Shown piece after piece: positions 7,556 through 16,226 of a stretch of 24,451 nucleotides of DNA (its first letter is position 1; each line of letters opens with the position of its first letter). Below the pieces are notes generated by a model. It had not been told where the DNA came from. It did no database searches and worked only from the letters and a program-made list of their open reading frames with translations. A program made the translations under genes and the position numbers. The DNA lies in contig PATE01000052.1 in NCBI GenBank assembly GCA_002712305.1, positions 1-24,451 of the forward strand. Reading direction: 5' to 3'. This DNA is from Gemmatimonadota bacterium. Lineage in GTDB: Bacteria > Latescibacterota > UBA2968 > UBA8231.

Positions 7556-7567
7556 TCAACCGGTTGA
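7556..7567. promoter_or_regulatory. 12-bp perfect palindrome in a divergent promoter region
   Basis: TCAACCGGTTGA lies in the 64-bp gap between the phosphoesterase-TIM-barrel gene (start 7534, minus) and the epimerase gene (start 7599, plus). Its length and central place fit a dimeric-regulator operator controlling both genes, but a palindrome this short can arise by chance. Confidence 0.35.
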
Positions 7568-7598
7568 ACGCTGTCTCTATATCCTACGGAAGCCGGCG

Positions 7599-8420
7599 AT
7601 GCCGTCCACCCGGGACCCGGCTTTCGTGACTACCTTTTCTCGCATGAGAATCCTCATCACAGGTGCATCAGGAACCATCGGCGCCAAGCTCGTACCGGCC
7701 CTCGAACCGGAGCATGAGTTGATTCTGCTCAGTCGCCGGGCCCACGCCGACCCTCGCTATCGGCAAGTCGATGTGTGTGAGATCGACCAGGTGATCGCAG
7801 CCACAGGGGAGGCCGATGCCATCATCCATCTGGCCATCGCCACGGGTCATGAGGGTGACTATGAGAGCCACAACTTCAACAGCGAACGCTTCGATGCCAA
7901 CGTGAAAGGGACCTACAACGTCTTCGAGGCGGCTCGGGTGCAAGGGGTGAAGAGGGTGATCCACACGAGCAGTCTCACCGTGGTCTGGGGATATGTGCAG
8001 CCTGAATGGGTTGACGGCGACGCCGCTGCTCGACCTGTCGGCACCTATGCCCTCACGAAATTCCTGGCCGAGCAGATCGCCCAGCAGTTCGCCATGCAGC
8101 ACGGGATCGAGGTCCTGAGCCTCCGAATCCCCAAGCCAGTCGACATCGACGATCATTCTACGAGGGAAGATCCCATCCTACCCCAGTGGATTGCCTTCCC
8201 CGACCTCATTCAGGCCTACGTCCGAGGTCTGTCGGCTGAGTTCTCGGGTTTCCAACTGGCCACCATCGTCGGTGAGACATCGAAGCGCCGGTGGGATCTG
8301 ACGCGAGCTGAGAAACTTCTTGGTTACCAGCCGACATGTAATCTGGAGAGCATGGGCTACACGCTCCGAGATGAACCGACTGGTTATGGAGGAGCTGGGG
8401 TGGTGTGGGGAGACGGGTGA
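7599..8420 (+). CDS. NAD-dependent epimerase/dehydratase family protein (extended SDR)
   Basis: An extended short-chain dehydrogenase/reductase of the nucleotide-sugar epimerase/dehydratase type. The Rossmann motif GASGTIG is at residues 22-28 of the longer form, the catalytic Ser is S124 or S125 (HTSS), and the YxxxK pair is Y150/K154 (TYALTKFLAEQ). At 273 residues it is somewhat shorter than typical UDP-sugar epimerases (about 310-330), so the C-terminal substrate domain is reduced; a sugar or small polyol substrate is possible. Two starts compete: ATG 7599 with GGAAG upstream, and ATG 7644, which puts the Rossmann strand at residue 2 as in most relatives but has no ribosome binding site. 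I list the longer form. The gene stands alone on the plus strand and converges with the 646-residue gene after 28 bp. Confidence 0.88.
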   Translation: MPSTRDPAFVTTFSRMRILITGASGTIGAKLVPALEPEHELILLSRRAHADPRYRQVDVCEIDQVIAATGEADAIIHLAIATGHEGDYESHNFNSERFDANVKGTYNVFEAARVQGVKRVIHTSSLTVVWGYVQPEWVDGDAAARPVGTYALTKFLAEQIAQQFAMQHGIEVLSLRIPKPVDIDDHSTREDPILPQWIAFPDLIQAYVRGLSAEFSGFQLATIVGETSKRRWDLTRAEKLLGYQPTCNLESMGYTLRDEPTGYGGAGVVWGDG

Positions 8421-8448
8421 TCGATGCTTCAGGTTTCCTGGCCGCCCC

Positions 8449-10389
8449 TTACAACGGTGTCTCGTACGATGGCTCATTCACGTATCGCTGAGTCGCCAGA
8501 TTCAGACGGATCTCCATCGAGGGCGGAAGCTCTACCTGCAGATGGCCATCCACGTCCACAGATCGGCTCTGCCGGGTGACCGGTTCGGCGCTGTAGGTCC
8601 CCGCATAACCACCCAGGTGCCCGGGCCACTCGCTGGTCCGCGACTCGTATTCGGCAGCCGTGAAGCGGTGTTCTCCGAAGGCGCCGGCTTGCAGCAAGAC
8701 AGTACGGGCCTGCGTGGCACTCGTGTTCACGAGTCGCACTACGGTCCGATCCGCCGCCAGGGACTCCACCAGCGCCGCCACGTCGGCGGGCAACCCGGGT
8801 CGCCGACGCTCGACATCGAAGTAACGCACGCGGGCGTGTAGCAGTCCCCCATTGTAGATCGGTTGGGGTGCCCCCATGGTCAGCTGGATCAGGGCTTCTG
8901 AACTGACCGGATTCCCCCATTGCCAGTGGTGAATGTGGTGTTGTGTTCCCACGTCCTGATCGGCGCGGGTCTGGGCCATACGCCGGCACAGTTGCTGATA
9001 GGTAGCCTGCTGAATGCGCTCCGGGTAATCGGAGTTTCGCCCTGCCAGGAAATTCACCCACGGTTGCTCGTGCCCGGCGTCGTGTTTGTCGCGGAAAGAG
9101 TGTACCTGATTCCAGTCGTTGGCTTCTTTCTCCTGCAGTCGTTCGACGCGCTCCCAATCGTCATCTCGCATAGACAGATGCCATAGATACACCGGATAGA
9201 GGGCGCTCATGGGCTGCCAGTCGAACCATCCCGCATCGCCATATCGGTAGGGTACGAGGAAGGTTTTCTCCCCGTGCGGGATCGCATCGAGTTGCTTCTG
9301 CCAGTTGGCGCCGACACTCATGTGCTCGGCACGTGGGTCACGCATCTCACCCAGTTCCAGTATGCGGTCCATCTGCTGTCTCGGCAGATCCAGATATCGA
9401 TCATCGTGCGTCAGCAGAAACGCATTGGCTCCCGCATCCACGGTGGCGAAGTGCATCGTGAGAAAGCCATGTGGAAACGTCCAGCCATAACGGCCCCCGT
9501 ACCACTTGCCTCCGACGAATTCCCCGACCTTTCCTGAGGGCCCCACCTGATCGGGCAGTAGCCCACCATTGGCCTTCCCGCGTTCAAGCCACGCATCGGT
9601 GTATTCCACCACCCACTCGCGGTATTTCTCCTCCCCCGTCATGAGGAAGGCGTTCGTCATCATCGATGTTATCGCGAGATTGGCTGGCGAATCACCTGCC
9701 TGCCATCGATCCTGCATGGCCATGGCCATGCGCTGAGCATTGCCGGGATCCGCCAGATCCTTCACCGACTCGATCCCGGGCAGATCGAAGAAGGGCAACC
9801 CGTACGGCTCCATGGTGGTTCCTACCGGGTTGTAGGGTCGCGGTTGCCCTTCCCGCGGAGCCACAAAAGCGCCCTTGCTGCCGTTGAGCCCTGACAGAAC
9901 CAGTTTCTTCTCGGGGTCGTAGTTGATCGCCTCGGGATCCTCATTCAGATAGAATCCAGCGAACCGCCGAGCCTGGTCGCGTCGACGGTCGTGGCCGGGA
10001 TGGGCCAGACAGAGGTGATAGAACAGAACATCCGCCTCTGATTGGTGCATCTGGTCTTCGCGAAACCCGTATTCCTTGTGGTAGGACCCCAGGCGCATCA
10101 GTTGGCCCGTCACCGCGTCGAACTGACGCTGCGCCAGGGCCAGCAGGCGCTCGCTGCCTCCCATCAGATACACGAGAGGCCAGTTGAAGAAGGGTTCGAA
10201 GTAGTCATCGGGAGACCCACCACCCCAGGCGTCCTCCCAAATGAATTCACCTGTGAACTCACCATCATCTCTCGTGAAATGCTCGAGATAGGGCTCTACG
10301 ACCTGCTCCATCGTGCCCATCAGTTGACGCTGCCAGAGAGCCCACGAGGGCACATTCTCGGCAGGCAGATCGGCGGTGATGTGGGGCAT
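8449..10389 (-). CDS. Hypothetical protein, 646 residues, possible alpha/alpha-barrel glycan-active protein
   Basis: I do not recognise a named family. ATG 10389 has AGGAG 6 nt upstream (10396-10400); the frame is open to 10596, but that extension overlaps the upstream gene's 3' end and reads as noise. The first 500 or so residues are rich in Trp, Tyr, Asp and His with helical spacing (for example WEDAWGGGSPDDYFEPF, about residues 51-67, and FPHGFLTMHFATVDAG), much as in (alpha/alpha)6-barrel glycoside hydrolases and polysaccharide lyases. The last 130 or so residues look beta-rich, as in the C-terminal sandwich of such enzymes. No signal peptide or membrane segment is seen, so a secreted role would need another route. 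It follows the BNR/sialidase-like gene by 46 bp on the same strand, which supports a shared glycan-related task. The stop is TAA. Confidence 0.8.
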   Translation of the reverse strand: MPHITADLPAENVPSWALWQRQLMGTMEQVVEPYLEHFTRDDGEFTGEFIWEDAWGGGSPDDYFEPFFNWPLVYLMGGSERLLALAQRQFDAVTGQLMRLGSYHKEYGFREDQMHQSEADVLFYHLCLAHPGHDRRRDQARRFAGFYLNEDPEAINYDPEKKLVLSGLNGSKGAFVAPREGQPRPYNPVGTTMEPYGLPFFDLPGIESVKDLADPGNAQRMAMAMQDRWQAGDSPANLAITSMMTNAFLMTGEEKYREWVVEYTDAWLERGKANGGLLPDQVGPSGKVGEFVGGKWYGGRYGWTFPHGFLTMHFATVDAGANAFLLTHDDRYLDLPRQQMDRILELGEMRDPRAEHMSVGANWQKQLDAIPHGEKTFLVPYRYGDAGWFDWQPMSALYPVYLWHLSMRDDDWERVERLQEKEANDWNQVHSFRDKHDAGHEQPWVNFLAGRNSDYPERIQQATYQQLCRRMAQTRADQDVGTQHHIHHWQWGNPVSSEALIQLTMGAPQPIYNGGLLHARVRYFDVERRRPGLPADVAALVESLAADRTVVRLVNTSATQARTVLLQAGAFGEHRFTAAEYESRTSEWPGHLGGYAGTYSAEPVTRQSRSVDVDGHLQVELPPSMEIRLNLATQRYVNEPSYETPL

Positions 10390-10435
10390 GGATGGCTCCT
10401 GGATCGGGTGGTTTGGGATGGTGGTGTGTGTCACA

Positions 10436-11884
10436 TCATGTCGTGGGCGGTTCCGCAACCACTTCGCGCACCAACACGGCTTTGCGCACTCGCCCGGTGG
10501 CGTCACGGTGGCCATAGTCTGTGTAGGCGACGAGGAAACGATCTGACCCCAGGACCACATCGCAGCTGTTTGCACACGTTTCCGAGTCCTCAGCAACGAG
10601 AGTTACATCGTTCCCCCACTGTTTGCCTTCACCATCGGCACAGAATGTGATGAATTGGCCCGGTCTGCCGTACATGCGATACGCGACACCATTGGTTAAC
10701 AGACCTCCCGCAGGATTGGTACTGCTGGGGCGGACCGCAACGGGTGAAGTCCAGCTCTGCCCTTCGTCCTGGGACCTCGACATCAGCAAGGGTGAGTCAG
10801 CTGTCCCGCCTCGCCGGTTCCAGGTACGCGCTGCGGCGAGCCAGTTACCTGCAGGCATGTTGGGTGTGATGTGCACCTGGGCGATGGCGTAGTCGCCAAC
10901 CTGGGCATAGGGAAACGTGGAATCGTGCTGCCAGACGAGTCCTTCGTCGCGAGAGCGGAAGACGTGGCAGTGTGTGCGTTTCGTACCGGGTGCCTTCTCT
11001 TCAGCAAGGCGGAGGCGCGTCCCAAAGGCCGAGACGATCAGGTCACCTGAGTCGAGCTCCATGATCGGCTGATACCCTATGTCGTGGAGACGGACGGCAG
11101 AAGGTGTGGGAATCCGAAAGCGAAGCGCGACGTCATCTCTCTGATTCTTCAGATCGTCCGCCGTGGCCCACGTAGCGCCTCGATGCACCCAGATTCCGGG
11201 ATTCGGCAATCGTCCGTCACCCACGTGGTGCACCCACTTACGCAGGCGGGTGGCGATATGGCCATGGGTCAGTTGATCGATGGGGTCTTCATCGACGACG
11301 GTCTCCTTGAAAGCCGGCAGGAGGATATCCGGGTCCATCGTCGCTTGATAAGTAGTCCACTCGTCAGTATCGGGCCCACGCTCGATGAGGATGACAGAAC
11401 GCAATTCCTCAGGGAGATCGCCGAGGCGATAGAGCAATTCGATCCCCTGCATGAATCCGACCTCTGCCTCCGGATTCAGCGGATAGGGCTGGGCATCGAT
11501 CAGATCGAGGCTGACCAACTTCGGTTGATAATAGATCTGCCGACCACTCGGAAGACTGAAGCGCTCCCGCAGCAGCGCCTCTGCTTCGGGAACATCCATC
11601 ACCGTATGGGTCCAGTGTTTCCCATCATCATCGGAGAGGTACCAGAGATAGTGGTAGTCCATCTCCGTCGGCATGTGATCGCCGCCAAGGGTGACGGCAC
11701 AGACCAGTCTACCGTCACGCAGACGCCAGATCGATGGGAACATGAAGAATCCCCACCGATCATCGCCCTCGGGTGCCAGCATGACGGGGACCGGTTCACC
11801 AAGTCGCACCTTGAGCCCCACATCCGGTGCGTCGTGTGGTTGCACGATAGTGTCCTGCAGCGGCGGGTTTGGGTCGGGTTCCAT
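10436..11884 (-). CDS. Exo-alpha-sialidase-like BNR/Asp-box repeat protein
   Basis: A 482-residue protein with the six-bladed-propeller signature of the sialidase superfamily. Asp boxes (SxDxGxxW) are visible at residues 84-91 (SDDDGKHW), 311-318 (SRDEGLVW) and 371-378 (SQDEGQSW), with a degenerate one near 416-423 (ADGEGKQW). The N-terminus has a propeller strand typical of the family (SIWRLRDGRLVCAV, 51-64), and FRIP appears at 256-259. The normal FRIP site is near the N-terminus, so this one may be chance. I cannot assign the Arg triad or the Tyr/Glu nucleophile with confidence, so sialidase activity is unproven. No signal peptide is seen. The frame is open to 12421, but ATG 11884 is the first plausible start; its ribosome binding site is poor. 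It is followed by the 646-residue gene. The stop is TGA. Confidence 0.8.
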   Translation of the reverse strand: MEPDPNPPLQDTIVQPHDAPDVGLKVRLGEPVPVMLAPEGDDRWGFFMFPSIWRLRDGRLVCAVTLGGDHMPTEMDYHYLWYLSDDDGKHWTHTVMDVPEAEALLRERFSLPSGRQIYYQPKLVSLDLIDAQPYPLNPEAEVGFMQGIELLYRLGDLPEELRSVILIERGPDTDEWTTYQATMDPDILLPAFKETVVDEDPIDQLTHGHIATRLRKWVHHVGDGRLPNPGIWVHRGATWATADDLKNQRDDVALRFRIPTPSAVRLHDIGYQPIMELDSGDLIVSAFGTRLRLAEEKAPGTKRTHCHVFRSRDEGLVWQHDSTFPYAQVGDYAIAQVHITPNMPAGNWLAAARTWNRRGGTADSPLLMSRSQDEGQSWTSPVAVRPSSTNPAGGLLTNGVAYRMYGRPGQFITFCADGEGKQWGNDVTLVAEDSETCANSCDVVLGSDRFLVAYTDYGHRDATGRVRKAVLVREVVAEPPTT

Positions 11885-12015
11885 GAGGGTGAGGTCTTCG
11901 TTCCAGGTCTTTTGGTGTGGGGTTCGATCTGCCGAGGGGGTCGTCGTCTTCGGTGACGTCCAGTATCGTCTGGCTCCTGCCTTCGTGGCAAGGTGCCGAG
12001 GATCACCTGCCCGGG

Positions 12016-12021
12016 TATATT
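12016..12021 (+). promoter_or_regulatory. Possible -10 element before the third PhyH gene
   Basis: TATATT stands out in an otherwise GC-rich 186-bp divergent gap (11885-12070) and lies about 50 nt before ATG 12071. No convincing -35 is found 16-18 bp upstream, so this is only a candidate. Confidence 0.25.
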
Positions 12022-12070
12022 TCGCGCTGAGGCTGAAGATGATCCCCTCGCGAAAAGGCCATCGAGCAAC

Positions 12071-12901
12071 ATGCGCATCGATAAAACCAACTTCAGTGCC
12101 CTGACCGTAGGCGAACAGATCCGCCACTTCGAGGTGGAGGGATTCGTCGTGTTGCCCGATTTGCTCGACACGAACCACATACGTCGGCTCAAAGATGAAC
12201 TGGCCGACACACCCATGAAGAGCAAGAGTTATAGCGAGGCGCAGACTGTTTCCGTCACACCTCCACAGTGGGTCAGCCCCGCAGTCGCTGAGCTCATCGG
12301 GCACCCGCCCGTTGTCGAGTTTCTGACGGCGCTCATGGGGCCGGACATCGTGTATACGCGGGGTCACTTTCAGCGCACGAACCCTGGTTCTCCGGGTATC
12401 TCCCTGCACACCGATGGTCAACCCTTTGGTTCTTCACTGTTCGGCTATGAAGGCAGTTCACCGCGTCTGGTGCGGGTGCTCTACTACCTCGACGACCTGA
12501 TTCCGGAAAGGGCACCCTTCCGCCTGGTACCACGGTCTCACCTGTCCTTCCACGCGGATGCGAATCCGTATGGGCGATACGAATCGCACCCGGAGGAGAT
12601 CACCCTCTGTCCAAAGGCGGGTTCGGCGGTGGTGATTCCGAAGGATCTGTTTCATGGGACCCACCCCAATGACTGTACTTCACCAAGGGGCATGATTCAG
12701 ATGGGATATCGCCCTGCATGGGCGGGGCCCGTGCAACCGATGGAGGAGTGGGATTCTGCGTTGGTGGCGCAGATGCCTGAACAGGCCAGACCCTTCATGA
12801 AAAGCCTGAACACCACGGGAGAGCAGTGGGAGCAGGAGCACAAGCCGAAGGGCATGAAGAACGAGGCCCCCGGAATCAATCCGAGCCGATGGGAACGGTA
12901 G
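12071..12901 (+). CDS. Phytanoyl-CoA dioxygenase (PhyH) family protein
   Basis: A 276-residue PhyH-type Fe(II)/2-oxoglutarate oxygenase. The family opening (RHFEVEGFVVLPDLL) is at residues 18-32. Iron ligands are H113 and D115 in SLHTDGQ and H195 in DLFHGTHPN; R206 follows at the usual 2-oxoglutarate-binding distance. The region from 116 to 160 has the RVLYYLDDL and LVPRSH strands seen in this family. The frame is open back to a GTG at 11993, but those 26 residues lack family similarity, so ATG 12071 is preferred; its upstream region is only weakly purine-rich. The gene is divergent from the sialidase-like gene and converges with the CBM9-like pair after only 12 bp. The stop is TAG. Substrate unknown. 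Confidence 0.9.
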   Translation: MRIDKTNFSALTVGEQIRHFEVEGFVVLPDLLDTNHIRRLKDELADTPMKSKSYSEAQTVSVTPPQWVSPAVAELIGHPPVVEFLTALMGPDIVYTRGHFQRTNPGSPGISLHTDGQPFGSSLFGYEGSSPRLVRVLYYLDDLIPERAPFRLVPRSHLSFHADANPYGRYESHPEEITLCPKAGSAVVIPKDLFHGTHPNDCTSPRGMIQMGYRPAWAGPVQPMEEWDSALVAQMPEQARPFMKSLNTTGEQWEQEHKPKGMKNEAPGINPSRWER

Positions 12902-12913
12902 GTCGGTGCAAGT

Positions 12914-13702
12914 CTACGGTCGCAGCTCGACGACGGGATACGCCTCCGGCGCATAGAGCCCGGCATCGCCTGCGGCATGCCATGACCAACACGTCGAGAA
13001 TCGTTGCTGGCGTTGGTCGATGATCTGGTTCCGCGCCAGCGCCATCCGAAGACGATCACCAGCTGCTGGAGATGTCTCATCGTCCAGAAGATGAACCAAC
13101 CCTCTCCAGGGCAGCGCGATCTCGACGGTCCAGTCCTCGTCGAGATCGTGGCGTTCGTTGAGATCGCCAGACACGCGAGCAGCGCACTGCAACCCTTCCA
13201 TCGACCAGTTGTCAAAGAGCCAACGTTGTCCGCGCCGATGGTGGGGACCGCCATCACCACCGACCACGGCGGGGCGACACTGCGCGAGATTCAGATCGGG
13301 CACGTCGTATCGGCCACCCGCTTGATACGCATCCTTCCAGATGAACAGCAGTTCCTCCACATCACCAGCTGGATTGACAGAGAGCTGATATAGCGCCCCC
13401 TCGCTGGCGATGAAAACCTCAAAGGTATTCTCCTGCCAAGTCAATCCTCGACGCGCCTGGCCCGTCGTCCATACATCGTGCTCCTCCAGCCACGCCGCGA
13501 CATAGAGCGCCTCCTCGTCCCAGCTGACGGCCGCTTGTGTGTCAAAGAATGCGACGCCACCTGAGGAACTCGAGACGAAGCGAGTCGTTCGTGCCGCCTG
13601 ATTCCACATCGGTTCGTCGAGACGTCCGCGGATCGTAGACTTTCTGTCGGCGCGCTGCACGGGGTAGATGGCGTGGGGTGCGATGATGGTCACGTCGCTC
13701 AT
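12914..13702 (-). CDS. CBM9-like carbohydrate-binding domain protein (second of a tandem pair)
   Basis: A 262-residue protein made almost entirely of a CBM9/DOMON-like beta-sandwich. The opening strand motif is IRGRLDEPMW (about residues 24-33), equivalent to the family's IDGxLDExxW, followed by AAVSWDEEALYVAAWLEEHD, and ENTFEVFIASEGALYQLSVNP, where the latter matches the family's 'VEvfid..g.y.qf.vn' core. The end has DWTVEIALPWRGL. No catalytic domain, signal peptide or anchor is visible, which is unusual because most CBM9 modules are parts of secreted glycan-active enzymes. It overlaps the upstream gene by ATGA (13699-13702), so translation is coupled. It is a diverged paralogue of that neighbour. 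The stop is TAG. It may bind a sugar or another small ligand in the cytoplasm. Confidence 0.85.
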   Translation of the reverse strand: MSDVTIIAPHAIYPVQRADRKSTIRGRLDEPMWNQAARTTRFVSSSSGGVAFFDTQAAVSWDEEALYVAAWLEEHDVWTTGQARRGLTWQENTFEVFIASEGALYQLSVNPAGDVEELLFIWKDAYQAGGRYDVPDLNLAQCRPAVVGGDGGPHHRRGQRWLFDNWSMEGLQCAARVSGDLNERHDLDEDWTVEIALPWRGLVHLLDDETSPAAGDRLRMALARNQIIDQRQQRFSTCWSWHAAGDAGLYAPEAYPVVELRP

Positions 13703-14559
13703 TCGCCGGCCTCCTCGATCACCGCCTGCATCGCCGTGGCGGTGCTGACCTCCTGCTCGGACATGTGGATGTAGGTGAACTTTTCTGGGATGTGGGAGTC
13801 ATAGACGTGGTGCGAGTTGAAGGCCCAGCCGGGACAGATGCGCCGCCCGTCCTCCTCCATCCACTGAAAGCGTGACAGATCCATACGCCAGACATCGTCC
13901 TGACGGGGAGGCAGACTGCGCCCATCGGCTAGATGGGTCAATCCCGACCAGGGGAAGGAGATCTCGGCACTCCAACCCACATCCACATCGGTGTCGTCGT
14001 TCAACGTCCCCTGAAGGTCGACGGCCCACATGAGGCCGGGCATATCCCAGTTGCGAAAGCACCACCGCCGTCCCCGCGGATGGGCGTGGCCACTCCAAGT
14101 ACCCCCCAGCGTGTCGACAATACCCGGCGCGAGAAGATCGAACTCGGCAAGTTGATCATATCCTCCCGTCACGTAGGAATCCTGCCAGATGTAGAAACGC
14201 TCCATGATCGTGCCCAGCGAATTCAACTCGAACTCGAAGTAGGCATTCTCACCGGCGATGAACACCTCCACGTCGTTCTCTTGGCAGATCATGCAGTCCC
14301 GCTCTGTCTGAGTACCCCGCAGATGGGGTTCGGCACACCAGAACCCGACGTAGAGGTAGTCATCGTCCCACAGCAGCTTCGCCCATGTATCCAGCAGGGC
14401 CGGACGACCGGGCGTCTCCAGATCCTCGAAACGCGGCGACGGGGGCGCCAGCTTCCAGGCCTCGTCGTCGAGACGGCCATCGATCACGATAGGCCCATTG
14501 GCCCGGTAACATGTGTAGTGTTTCAAGTCCGTCTGGCTGTATCCCCAGTGATCCGTCAT
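13699..14559 (-). CDS. CBM9-like carbohydrate-binding domain protein (first of a tandem pair)
   Basis: A 286-residue CBM9/DOMON-like protein. The core begins with IDGRLDDEAW (residues 26-35), then TWAKLLWDDDYLYVGFWCAEP, NDVEVFIAGENAYFEFELN and, near the end, DVGWSAEISFPWSGL, the order of strands seen in the downstream paralogue. It has no signal peptide, no anchor and no catalytic domain. The start is ATG 14559, chosen because AAGGAG lies 5 nt upstream (14565-14570). The frame is open to 15000, but that extra sequence is the remnant of the TonB receptor in the same frame, not part of this protein. It overlaps the next gene by 4 bp. Insertion or deletion that removed the receptor's 3' end placed this gene about 75 bp after the remaining receptor sequence. 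Confidence 0.86.
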   Translation of the reverse strand: MTDHWGYSQTDLKHYTCYRANGPIVIDGRLDDEAWKLAPPSPRFEDLETPGRPALLDTWAKLLWDDDYLYVGFWCAEPHLRGTQTERDCMICQENDVEVFIAGENAYFEFELNSLGTIMERFYIWQDSYVTGGYDQLAEFDLLAPGIVDTLGGTWSGHAHPRGRRWCFRNWDMPGLMWAVDLQGTLNDDTDVDVGWSAEISFPWSGLTHLADGRSLPPRQDDVWRMDLSRFQWMEEDGRRICPGWAFNSHHVYDSHIPEKFTYIHMSEQEVSTATAMQAVIEEAGE

Positions 14560-14564
14560 GGAAT

Positions 14565-14570
14565 CTCCTT
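14565..14570 (-). promoter_or_regulatory. Ribosome binding site that fixes the CBM9-like start
   Basis: AAGGAG on the minus strand, 5 nt before ATG 14559. It shows that translation begins here and that the in-frame upstream receptor sequence is not an N-terminal domain of this protein. Confidence 0.75.
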
Positions 14571-14634
14571 CGTGAGGCGGAGTCAGGCCGACCCGCGAAA
14601 TCGGATAAGGAAACGTGTCCCTGATGAGCGATCC

Positions 14635-16226
14635 AATTTCGACCCCGCGTGCCGTCCCACTGGCCAGGTTGTCGTTCTGCACCGGTACGATCAGATGTAG
14701 CGGCCCCGGTTCATCGATCGTGTAGGGAACGCCCGGTTCCTGCGTGGTGACATCGTCGTATTCGTAGTAGAACAGGGCTGCGTCGAGAAATCCACTTCTG
14801 CCCAGTTGGGTTCGCAGGCCAGCGTCGATGACGAGCAGATCTTCGGCCTCCTCACGATCGCTGCCCAGCAGCGTAACGACGGCCTCGGGGGCTCCGGCAA
14901 ACAGCGAGTCGGGCCCAACAGCACCGATGGCGGCATTGGAATCATGATCTCCGCGGGAAGGTGTGCGCACGGCGCGACTGAGCCCCACCCACATCGACAC
15001 GGATCTGGAGGGTGAACCCCACAGACGCAGATTCGGCTGCCACTCCTACTGGGAAAACTATTGTGCTCCAGCTTCGTACCGGCTGAGATCGCCAGCCTCT
15101 GTGGCACCAGCTCGATGTCATCGTGCACGAGGCCACTGAACAGATGTGTCGTACGTGAAGCGGGATCCAGCTGCATCGTGAACGTGCCGTCGAAATCATC
15201 CCACGTCCGCCGGTATCCTCCGCCCCAGACCAGTCGATGGGAACCAAGGCGGAATCTGTGCTGTAGATCGACATCCGCGTTGTGGATGCGGCCGTGCAGC
15301 ACGGCCTCTTCGCGGTCGAACAGGTCGTAATAGGCCTGGATCTCAAGTTCGTGGTCGTCATCCCAGTGGTGGCGCCAGCGACCCAACACGTCGAGCGCCA
15401 GAAGATCGGCGTCGAAATATTGGGTGCGAGCCACTGCCGGGGAGGCCTGCATCACGAAGGTGACGCTCTGCCCTACACTGCCACCGCGCACATTGCCCAG
15501 AAGGGTCAAATGGTCCGCTGGGCCGCGTTCGACATCTGCGCGGAAGCCGACGCGCTGCATGTGCCAGTCATCCCGCACGGGCTTGTCGCCTGCAGCGGCG
15601 GAGCGACCCCGATCCATTCTCTCCGCATCGAAGCGAAGTCCGCCCCCGGGAATTGGACGACCGTGACGAAGGGCCAGCTGGCGACGTTCACTTCCTGCAC
15701 CCAGGTGCACGAAGGTTTCGGGCGTCGTGGCGGCCGGTCGGGTCACGACGTTGACAATGCCGTTGACCGCGTTGGCACCCCACAGACTACCCCCCGGACC
15801 TCGGATGATCTCGAGCCGCTCGACATCTTCCATCAACACGCCCTGAGATTCCCAGAAAACGCCGGAGAACAAGGGGGTGTAGACGCTGCGACCGTCGACG
15901 AGCACGAGCAGCTTGTTGGCGAACAAGCCTGCAAAACCTCGCGACGCGACGACCCACTTGTTCGCATCGACCTGTCCCACCTGAAAACCGGGAGCCAGTC
16001 GAAGGGCGTCGGGCAGCGAGTGCACGCCGATGCGACGCAACTCGTCACCGGTGAGTATCGCCAGGGCGGCGGGCGTCTCGGTGACTCGCTGAGGACGCCG
16101 TGAGACGAGGGTGACCTCGAGATCCATCAGTTCATCGAGACTGAGATTCGCGAGACCGGTCTTTGCATCTGCGATCAAGATGCTCAGCAGCAGGGCCGCT
16201 GAAGTTACGAGGACCCGATGGGTCAT
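14635..16226 (-). pseudogene. TonB-dependent receptor, frameshifted and truncated at the 3' end
   Basis: The ATG at 16226 starts an outer-membrane receptor with a hydrophobic signal-like segment (residues 6-20), then a clear plug domain: ETPAALAILTGDELRRIG, GFAGLFANKLLVLVDGRS, LEIIRGPGGSLWGANAVNGIVNVVTR. Barrel strands continue to TKLEHNSF near residue 390. There the frame breaks: the following family-conserved sequence (EWQPNLRLWGSPSRSV, then LSRAVRTPSRGDHD) is in another frame. Between the N of EHN and the Q of EWQP there are 20 nt where relatives would need 21, consistent with a 1-nt deletion. The second part continues about 140 residues to GTARGVEI near 14635 and then stops resembling a receptor. 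The last beta-strands, roughly 150 or more residues, are missing. A working receptor is very unlikely. The original substrate is unknown. Confidence 0.85.

Noticed and set aside
14560-15000. In-frame N-terminal extension of the CBM9-like protein
   Set aside because: The extension is TonB-receptor barrel sequence, and a ribosome binding site sits just before ATG 14559. It is a chance run-on, not a receptor-CBM9 fusion.
15282-16103. A 273-residue plus-strand open frame inside the TonB receptor region
   Set aside because: The minus strand has unmistakable plug-domain motifs over the same span; the plus-strand product has no domain and no ribosome binding site.
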